11,083 nucleotides of DNA. Source: an uncultured Collinsella sp. GTDB lineage: Bacteria > Actinomycetota > Coriobacteriia > Coriobacteriales > Coriobacteriaceae. The stretch lies in NCBI GenBank assembly GCA_959602875.1, contig CAUGVQ010000068.1, forward strand, positions 1-11,083, given 5' to 3'. The notes beneath the pieces are model-generated. The model was not told the DNA's origin and did no database searches. It saw nothing but the letters and a program-made list of their open reading frames with translations. This document shows, piece by piece, positions 6,378-11,083 of this stretch; the first letter of the stretch is position 1, and every line of letters begins with the position of its first letter. Position numbers and translations under genes: made by a program.

Positions 6378-6926
6378 ATGACTACGCTTCATCCCGATGT
6401 AGAATCCGTTCTCTTCTCCGAGGAGGATATCGCCCAGATCGTGAAGCGCATGGGCGAGCAGATTTCGCGCGACTACGCGGGCAAGGACCTCGTCCTTATC
6501 GCGGTTCTGCGCGGCGCCGTGGTCTTTATGGGTGACCTTATGCGCGCGATTGACGTGCCGCTGTCTATCGACTTCATGGCTGTGTCGAGCTACGGCGCCA
6601 ACGCCAAGAGCTCGGGTATTGTCCGCATCGTGAAGGACCTCGACATGGACATCAAGGGGCGCGACGTGCTCATTGTCGAGGACATTCTCGACTCGGGCCT
6701 CACCCTCAAGTACCTCATGCAGAACCTTTCCAACCGCGGTCCGGCATCGCTTGAGGTCGCGACCTTCCTGTGGAAGGACGTCGAGGGCAAGCAGGCCGCT
6801 ATCGACCCCAAGTACGTGGGCACGCACTGCCCCGACGCCTTTGTGGTGGGCTATGGTCTCGACTATGCCGAGCACTACCGCAACCTGCCCTATGTGGGCA
6901 TCCTTAAGCCGGAGGTTTACTCGTAG
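6378..6926 (+). CDS. hpt: Hypoxanthine(-guanine) phosphoribosyltransferase
   Basis: Purine salvage enzyme that joins hypoxanthine (and usually guanine) to PRPP to give IMP or GMP, in the cytoplasm. The product is 182 residues, the normal family length. The PRPP-binding motif VLIVEDILDSGLTLKYL (97-113) is near-canonical. Also present are VLRGAVVFMGDL (43-54, the flexible PPi loop region), FMAVSSYG (66-73), KDLDMDIKGRDVL, and the base-binding C-terminal part PDAFVVGYGLDYAEHYRNLPYVG (152-174). The reading frame is open further upstream to 6297, but the ATG at 6378 has AGAAAGG 6 nt before it and gives the family's usual N-terminus. The TAG stop overlaps or abuts the ftsH start. Guanine versus hypoxanthine preference cannot be judged from sequence. 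Confidence 0.96.
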   Translation: MTTLHPDVESVLFSEEDIAQIVKRMGEQISRDYAGKDLVLIAVLRGAVVFMGDLMRAIDVPLSIDFMAVSSYGANAKSSGIVRIVKDLDMDIKGRDVLIVEDILDSGLTLKYLMQNLSNRGPASLEVATFLWKDVEGKQAAIDPKYVGTHCPDAFVVGYGLDYAEHYRNLPYVGILKPEVYS

Positions 6927-6931
6927 TGATG
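6911..6931 (+). promoter_or_regulatory. ftsH ribosome site inside hpt and overlapping stop/start
   Basis: GGAGGT (6911-6916) lies within the last codons of hpt. The junction TAGTGATG holds the hpt stop (6924-6926), an in-frame GTG (6926) and an ATG (6929). Spacing from GGAGG is 10 nt to GTG and 13 nt to ATG, so either may start ftsH. The arrangement indicates translational coupling. Confidence 0.7.
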
Positions 6932-9151
6932 TTTCGTTCTCTAACTGAATACGCTCACGCCCGGGCGTTCCGCCTGCTGCGCGCGGGGGGCGACAACTCC
7001 CCCTCGGGCGGCGACGATCGCGGCAACAAGATGCCGTTTAGCGACGGCGATCCCGGCGGGCCCGACGGCTCGCCGCGCTCCAACCTCATCTACCTCATCG
7101 TGGGCGCCGTGCTCATTGGCTACGTCATCTTTACCATGCTGAACCAGGGCGCCCCACAAGGCCAGGCGACCGAGATTCCTACGAGCCAGCTGATTGGGGC
7201 CATCAAGGAGAATCGCGTCGACGAGCTCACCTACACGGTGATGGTCGGCGAGGTCGAGGGCACGTACTGGCCGGACGCCGAGAGCCGCGGCGACGAGAAC
7301 AAGCTCGAGCGCTTTGTCTCCAACTACGTGGGGACCGACTCGCTCGACGAGCTCATGGCGGCGCACCCCTCCATTACCTACCGCATCGATACCTCCGACC
7401 CCAACATGTGGTCGAACATCCTTATCCAGGTGGTGCCGACCATTCTGCTCGTGGTGCTCATGTTCTATTTCATGCGCCAGATGATCGGCGCAAACGGCAA
7501 GGCGATGCAGTTTGGCAAGACGGACGCCAAGACCAACGAGGCCACGCGCCCCAAGGTCAAGTTCAGGGACGTCGCCGGCATTGACGAGGCGGTCGAGGAG
7601 CTCGAGGAGGTGCGCGATTTTCTTGCGTCACCCGAGCGCTACCGTAAGCTCGGCGCTAAGATTCCGCGCGGCGTGCTGCTTGTGGGCCCTCCGGGCACGG
7701 GTAAGACGCTTCTGGCCAAGGCCGTTGCCGGCGAGGCGGGCGTGCCGTTCTTCTCTATCTCGGGTTCTGACTTTGTCGAGATGTTTGTGGGCGTGGGCGC
7801 CTCGCGCGTGCGCGACCTCTTCAAGAAGGCCAAGGAGCAGGCGCCCTCGATTATCTTCATCGACGAGATCGACGCGGTCGGCCGCCAGCGCGGCGCCGGC
7901 CTTGGCGGCGGCCACGACGAGCGCGAGCAGACGCTCAACCAGCTGCTTGTGGAGATGGACGGCTTTGAGGAGACCGAGAGCGTCATCCTCATCGCCGCCA
8001 CCAACCGCCCCGATATTCTCGACCCGGCGCTCTTGCGCCCCGGTCGCTTCGACCGGCAGGTCACCGTAGACCGCCCGGACGTGAAGGGACGCGAGCAGAT
8101 TCTCGCGGTTCACGGCGCCAACAAGCCGCTCGCCGACGACGTCAAGTTCGACAAGCTCGCCCAGCTCACCGTGGGCTTCACCGGCGCGGACCTCGCCAAT
8201 CTCATGAACGAGGCGGCGCTTCTGGCGGCGCGGCGCAACAAGAACCTCATCTCCATGGCAGAGATCGAGGAGTCCATGGAGCGCGTCATTGCCGGCCCCG
8301 CCAAGAAGGCGCGCGTTATGACGGAGAAGGAGCGCACGACCATCGCCTACCACGAGAGTGGCCACGCGCTTGTGGGCCACATCTTGGAGCACTCCGACCC
8401 GGTCCACAAGATCTCGATCGTCTCGCGCGGCCAGGCGCTCGGCTATACGCTGCAGCTGCCCCAGGAGGACCACTTCCTGAAGACGCGCAACGAGATGCTC
8501 GACGAGCTCGCCGTTTTCTTGGGCGGCCGCGTTGCCGAGGAGCTCATGTGCGATGACATTACCTCCGGCGCATCGAATGACCTCGAACGTGCGACCAAGA
8601 TGGCGCGCGAGATGGTCACGCGCCTAGGCATGAGCGAGGAGCTCGGCACCCAGGTCTTTGGCGAGGCGCAGCACCAGGTCTTTTTAGGCCGTGACTACGC
8701 CGATCACCAGGACTACTCCGAGGAGACGGCGCGTCGCATTGACGCCGAGGTGCAGCGCATCATGCGCGAGGCACACCGTCGCGCGGAGGCGATCCTCTCC
8801 GCCCGCCGCGATCAGCTCGACCTCATGGCAAGCGTGCTTCTTGAGCGTGAAACCGTGGAGGGCGAGGCCGTGGAGGCCCTGCTCAACAACGAGTGGGCAA
8901 GCTACCTCGAGCGCACCGGCGCTGCTGCCCCCGCCGACGCGCAGGCGAGCGCCAAGCCCAAGCTCTCGCAGGAGGAGCTTGAGGAGGATGCGGCGCGCTA
9001 TGCCGAGGCGGCGATTGCCGCGGAGGCTGCAGTTGAGGCTGAGGCTGCACGCGAGACGGCGACCGGCGATGAAGCTGTCGTCGATGACGCCGCCAAGGAT
9101 GCAGCCGAGGATGCCGCGAGTGCCGAAGAGGCCTTTAACCGCGAATCATAG
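6929..9151 (+). CDS. ftsH: ATP-dependent zinc metalloprotease FtsH
   Basis: Membrane-anchored AAA+ protease that extracts and degrades misfolded membrane proteins and short-lived cytoplasmic regulators as a hexamer. Numbering from ATG 6929 (740 residues): a hydrophilic Gly/Asp/Pro-rich N-terminus (1-52), TM1 (about 53-72), an extracytoplasmic domain (about 73-163), TM2 (164-185), Walker A GPPGTGKT (253-260), Walker B IIFIDE (308-313), second region of homology ATNRPDILDPALLRPGRFDR (357-376), zinc site HESGH (475-479) and the third ligand Asp551 in SGASNDLERAT. All catalytic elements are intact. The protein is about 100 residues longer than E. coli FtsH (644) because of the N-terminal extension and an Ala/Glu/Asp-rich tail (about 665-740). 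A GTG start one codon earlier is equally possible. Last gene of the tilS-hpt-ftsH cluster, followed by a hairpin terminator. Confidence 0.97.
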   Translation: MFRSLTEYAHARAFRLLRAGGDNSPSGGDDRGNKMPFSDGDPGGPDGSPRSNLIYLIVGAVLIGYVIFTMLNQGAPQGQATEIPTSQLIGAIKENRVDELTYTVMVGEVEGTYWPDAESRGDENKLERFVSNYVGTDSLDELMAAHPSITYRIDTSDPNMWSNILIQVVPTILLVVLMFYFMRQMIGANGKAMQFGKTDAKTNEATRPKVKFRDVAGIDEAVEELEEVRDFLASPERYRKLGAKIPRGVLLVGPPGTGKTLLAKAVAGEAGVPFFSISGSDFVEMFVGVGASRVRDLFKKAKEQAPSIIFIDEIDAVGRQRGAGLGGGHDEREQTLNQLLVEMDGFEETESVILIAATNRPDILDPALLRPGRFDRQVTVDRPDVKGREQILAVHGANKPLADDVKFDKLAQLTVGFTGADLANLMNEAALLAARRNKNLISMAEIEESMERVIAGPAKKARVMTEKERTTIAYHESGHALVGHILEHSDPVHKISIVSRGQALGYTLQLPQEDHFLKTRNEMLDELAVFLGGRVAEELMCDDITSGASNDLERATKMAREMVTRLGMSEELGTQVFGEAQHQVFLGRDYADHQDYSEETARRIDAEVQRIMREAHRRAEAILSARRDQLDLMASVLLERETVEGEAVEALLNNEWASYLERTGAAAPADAQASAKPKLSQEELEEDAARYAEAAIAAEAAVEAEAARETATGDEAVVDDAAKDAAEDAASAEEAFNRES

Positions 9152-9177
9152 TCTGCTGCGCAATACATCGTGTGTAA

Positions 9178-9209
9178 GCGGCGCCGTCATGGTCATGTGA
9201 CGGCGCCGC
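9178..9209 (+). terminator. Probable terminator after ftsH
   Basis: A perfect 12-bp GC-rich stem GCGGCGCCGTCA (9178-9189) / TGACGGCGCCGC (9198-9209) with an 8-nt loop, 26 nt past the ftsH stop. The following bases (ATTGCATATATTT) are AT-rich but not a clean T-tract, so efficiency is uncertain. Confidence 0.7.
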
Positions 9210-9216
9210 ATTGCAT

Positions 9217-9232
9217 ATATTTCCGGGAATAT
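9217..9232. repeat. 16-bp near-palindrome in the AT-rich patch
   Basis: ATATTTCCGGGAATAT is symmetric about its centre except for one T/G pair. It could be an operator or a small hairpin. No role is evident. Confidence 0.3.
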
Positions 9233-9291
9233 TCGTTAATTATGCATACGAATTCGTGCGCGTGAGCGCATAGGCGTTTTCCTTGCTGCCG

Positions 9292-9317
9292 GGTGCGCAA
9301 AAATCGTTTTGCTGACC
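9292..9317 (+). repeat. Left terminal inverted repeat of the 166-bp element
   Basis: 26 bp, matching the reverse complement of 9432-9457 at 25 positions. It starts GGTGCGCAAAAATCG. Confidence 0.85.
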
Positions 9318-9431
9318 TCAAGATATCTGGGGTTTCTTGGGTGCCCGATTTCCGAGAGGCGATTCGACTTATTTCAAAGACGAAAACCCCAGATAATGCT
9401 GACCTGTCTTGGTATGCAGGGCATGCTTTTG

Positions 9432-9457
9432 GGTCAGCAAACCGATTTTTGCGCACC
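9432..9457 (-). repeat. Right terminal inverted repeat of the 166-bp element
   Basis: 26 bp, ending CGATTTTTGCGCACC on the + strand, the mirror of the left repeat with one mismatch. Confidence 0.85.
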
Positions 9458-9618
9458 AGGGGGTTAATCTATTGGTTTTGACGGGCGTATGCGCCCTTAG
9501 GACGCAGCCGCGCCCGCCTTCACGTCCATGCGCGCATTGTGACGATGATATTGGATTGCGGTGGAGCGCGGACGCGGCGGGTACCATGGACGGCATTGTT
9601 GTTGTGCTTGCGCGTTCG

Positions 9619-9632
9619 AAGGAGGGGCCGTG
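9619..9632 (+). promoter_or_regulatory. Ribosome site and GTG start of the EEP gene
   Basis: AAGGAGG (9619-9625) lies 4 nt before GTG 9630-9632. This decides the start; the frame is then open to the window end. Confidence 0.8.
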
Positions 9633-11083
9633 CCATACGACGATTTCGATACCGAGGACACCGGTGCGCGTTGGGAGCCCTTGTCGGATGACGCGTGGAG
9701 GTTCCAGAACGATGCCGCAGGCGTAAGCGAGGTCGCACGCTCCGAGGTGCGCCCGGCGACGGGCTCCGCTGCGGCTCGTCGCGCCGCGTCGGCGCCCGCA
9801 TCGGCGCATCCTGCGCCACGCTCTGCGACAAATCCCGCCGCTGCCGGCCCTTTTGGTGACGCACCCGCGCCCGAGCCGCCGGCGTATCGGCCGGTAGGCA
9901 CGCCTGCCGCGGCGGATCAAACGGTGATGCGGCCCACATCATGGGCCGGTTCCAGAAAAAGCGTCGAGCGCGGGAGAATCCCCGTGGGCACTACCGCGCC
10001 GGTACAGACCGCTTCCAAGAAGGGCGCCGCCAGACGGCACCGTGCGTCCGCGCAACGCCTCGGCGCACAGACGACGTCGGCGCCCCAGGCTGCTTCGGCG
10101 TCCGCTTATCGATCGTCGGCTGCTGCCGAGACCCCGGAGCGCCGCGTCCCACGCCCGCACAAGCGCGCCAAGCACGGATGCCTCAGTTTCTTTCTCTGGG
10201 TCGGCCTTGCCGTGGCGGTTGCGTTCATGGCGCTCCGCTGCCTGCCGGCAAGCATGGCAAACGGCCGCGCCGTGCCGGAGCTCGTTTCCCTTATCCCGAT
10301 CATCTTCGTGCCGCTTATCGTTTGCCTCGCGCTTGCGGTGCTTTGGCGCCGACGCGTTCTCGCGGTGCTCACCGTGGTCGCGCTCGCCGTTATGGGCTGG
10401 TGGCACGCGGGTTACTTCATCCCCTCGGCGCGCGTCTCCGCTGCGGCGCAGACTGCGGTCGCGACGGCCGCCTCGACCGACGACAACGCCGCCCGCATCA
10501 TGACGCTCAATACACTCGCGGGCCGTGCCTCGGCGGAGGAGATTGTCCAGATTGTGCGTGAGCAGCACGTCGAGATCCTGTGCCTGCAAGAGCTTTCCGA
10601 CGACTTTGCCGCGGAGCTCTCGGCGGCGGGTATCGACGAGCTTTTGCCGTACCACGTTATCTCGCTCGGCGCTTCGGGCGTGAACAACGGTGGGCGCAAC
10701 GGCATCTGGACGCTCGCTCCCATGAGCAACATCTCGCAGAACCTGCTCCCCATTCAGACGAGCTCCATGCCCGCGGCGACCATCACCATCGGCGGTCGCG
10801 CTCTGCGCGTGGTGGGCGTGCACCCCAACTCGCCGGTGCGTGGCGCGCAGGACCTATGGGAGGAGGGCCTCTCCACCATTGGGTCCCTGTCGGACTACGA
10901 CCATGCCTATATCATCATGGGCGACTTCAACTCCACGTGGGACCACGCGCGCTTCCGCGAGCTTTTGGGCACTTCGTTTGTTGACGCGAGCGAGCAGGCG
11001 GGCGAGGGCTTCCACATGACCTACCCCTCCAACAGCGTGATTCCTCCGCTCGTGGAGATCGACCACATTGTCTATGCGCGCGA
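9630..11083 (+). CDS. Membrane-anchored endonuclease/exonuclease/phosphatase (EEP) family protein, 3' end outside window
   Basis: A metal-dependent phosphodiesterase-fold protein; members cut DNA, RNA, phospholipids or inositol phosphates. 484 codons are visible. Residues 1-180 are Ala/Pro/Arg-rich low complexity and probably disordered, becoming strongly basic (HKRAKHG) before TM1. Three hydrophobic helices follow: about 185-206, 218-240 and 243-263. The EEP domain starts near 290, after the third helix, which places it outside the cytoplasm if the basic N-terminus stays inside. Catalytic landmarks: N293 in IMTLNTLAG, E321 in CLQEL, H398 in VGVHPNSP, D432 and N434 in MGDFNSTWD, and D478-H479 in VEIDHIVY. 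All are present, so it looks active. The start is GTG at 9630 with AAGGAGG upstream. Only the last few residues should be missing. The substrate is unknown; its neighbours give no clue. Confidence 0.87.
   Translation, partial: MPYDDFDTEDTGARWEPLSDDAWRFQNDAAGVSEVARSEVRPATGSAAARRAASAPASAHPAPRSATNPAAAGPFGDAPAPEPPAYRPVGTPAAADQTVMRPTSWAGSRKSVERGRIPVGTTAPVQTASKKGAARRHRASAQRLGAQTTSAPQAASASAYRSSAAAETPERRVPRPHKRAKHGCLSFFLWVGLAVAVAFMALRCLPASMANGRAVPELVSLIPIIFVPLIVCLALAVLWRRRVLAVLTVVALAVMGWWHAGYFIPSARVSAAAQTAVATAASTDDNAARIMTLNTLAGRASAEEIVQIVREQHVEILCLQELSDDFAAELSAAGIDELLPYHVISLGASGVNNGGRNGIWTLAPMSNISQNLLPIQTSSMPAATITIGGRALRVVGVHPNSPVRGAQDLWEEGLSTIGSLSDYDHAYIIMGDFNSTWDHARFRELLGTSFVDASEQAGEGFHMTYPSNSVIPPLVEIDHIVYAR

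Larger units (their letters stand above)
9292..9457. mobile_element. 166-bp MITE-like element with 26-bp terminal inverted repeats
   Basis: The left end (9292-9317) begins GGTGCGCAAAAATCG and runs into TTTTGCTGACC. The right end (9432-9457) is its reverse complement at 25 of 26 positions, the one difference being the base after ATCG. A second inverted pair lies inside: TATCTGGGGTTT (9324-9335) / AAACCCCAGATA (9384-9395), exact over 12 bp. TGCTGACCT recurs as a direct repeat at 9310-9318 and 9397-9405. The ends are abrupt: homology stops exactly at the GG/CC termini. No target-site duplication is visible in the flanks. There is no transposase, and short frames on both strands starting in the repeats are by-products of it. 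A non-autonomous mobile element is the best reading; a large structured RNA or REP-like element is the alternative. Confidence 0.6.
9152..9629. other. Noncoding region between ftsH and the EEP gene
   Basis: 478 bp without a supportable gene. In order: the ftsH terminator hairpin, an AT-rich patch (about 9210-9248) with a near-palindrome, a 10-bp palindrome ACGAATTCGT (9248-9257), the 166-bp inverted-repeat element (9292-9457), a 5-bp stem GGGCG/CGCCC (9483-9496), and about 130 bp leading to the EEP gene. TTGACG at 9478-9483 looks like a -35, but no matching -10 follows at 16-18 nt; GATATT (9547-9552) is an isolated weak -10 candidate. Confidence 0.75.

Noticed and set aside
6042..6875. Minus-strand open frame across the end of tilS and hpt
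   Set aside because: It crosses two well-supported genes and an intergenic gap, and its product shows no recognisable domain.
7628..8473. Long minus-strand open frame within ftsH
   Set aside because: It is an antisense shadow of the AAA+ and protease region; the + strand frame has every FtsH motif.
9293..9481. Small + strand frame starting MRKNRFAD, and a mirror minus-strand frame (9193-9456) starting with the same residues
   Set aside because: Both begin inside the terminal inverted repeats, so the shared N-terminus is just the repeat read from both ends. Neither has a ribosome site or a known domain.
9939..10823. Minus-strand open frame (294 codons) opposite the EEP gene
   Set aside because: The + strand frame from GTG 9630 carries a ribosome site, three membrane helices and the EEP catalytic residues; the opposite frame is Arg/His-rich with no motifs.

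Overview
The window is GC-rich, gene-dense bacterial chromosome. The conserved order tilS-hpt-ftsH, the high GC content, the GTG starts behind strong AGGAGG-type ribosome sites, and the protein styles (FtsH with a long cytoplasmic N-terminus, Ala/Pro-rich low-complexity regions) suggest a high-GC Gram-positive. My best guess is a gut Coriobacteriia such as Collinsella. That assignment is inference from style, not from a database match.

Layout from left to right. (1) 1-1172, +: C-terminal two thirds of a phosphoglucomutase/phosphomannomutase-family enzyme that begins upstream of the window, followed by an intrinsic terminator. (2) 1262-2878, -: a two-gene unit of a small tail-anchored membrane protein and a NifS/IscS-type cysteine desulfurase. 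(3) 2879-3201: a divergent regulatory region with a perfect 10-bp inverted repeat (7-nt spacer) resembling a heat-shock HAIR operator in geometry, and a leader whose ribosome site sits in a short hairpin. It precedes an Hsp20 small heat-shock gene (3202-3630, +) that ends in a very strong, probably bidirectional terminator. (4) 3815-4678, -: a YycJ/WalJ-like metallo-beta-lactamase-fold hydrolase, divergent from tilS with under 50 bp between starts. (5) 4725-9151, +: tilS (tRNA-Ile lysidine synthetase), hpt (hypoxanthine phosphoribosyltransferase) and ftsH (membrane AAA+ zinc protease), a widely conserved bacterial cluster; hpt and ftsH are translationally coupled. (6) 9152-9629: a noncoding stretch with the ftsH terminator, a near-palindrome and a 166-bp element with 26-bp near-perfect terminal inverted repeats. 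(7) 9630-11083, +: a membrane-tethered endonuclease/exonuclease/phosphatase (EEP)-fold protein that runs off the right edge.

Most of the window is housekeeping: sugar-phosphate metabolism, sulfur mobilisation, tRNA modification, purine salvage and protein quality control (Hsp20, FtsH). I see no phage, CRISPR, toxin-antitoxin or defence system. The least ordinary parts are the noncoding ones: the MITE-like inverted-repeat element after ftsH and the operator/leader structure before hsp20. Among the proteins, the membrane-anchored EEP enzyme and the tail-anchored partner of the cysteine desulfurase are the least explained.
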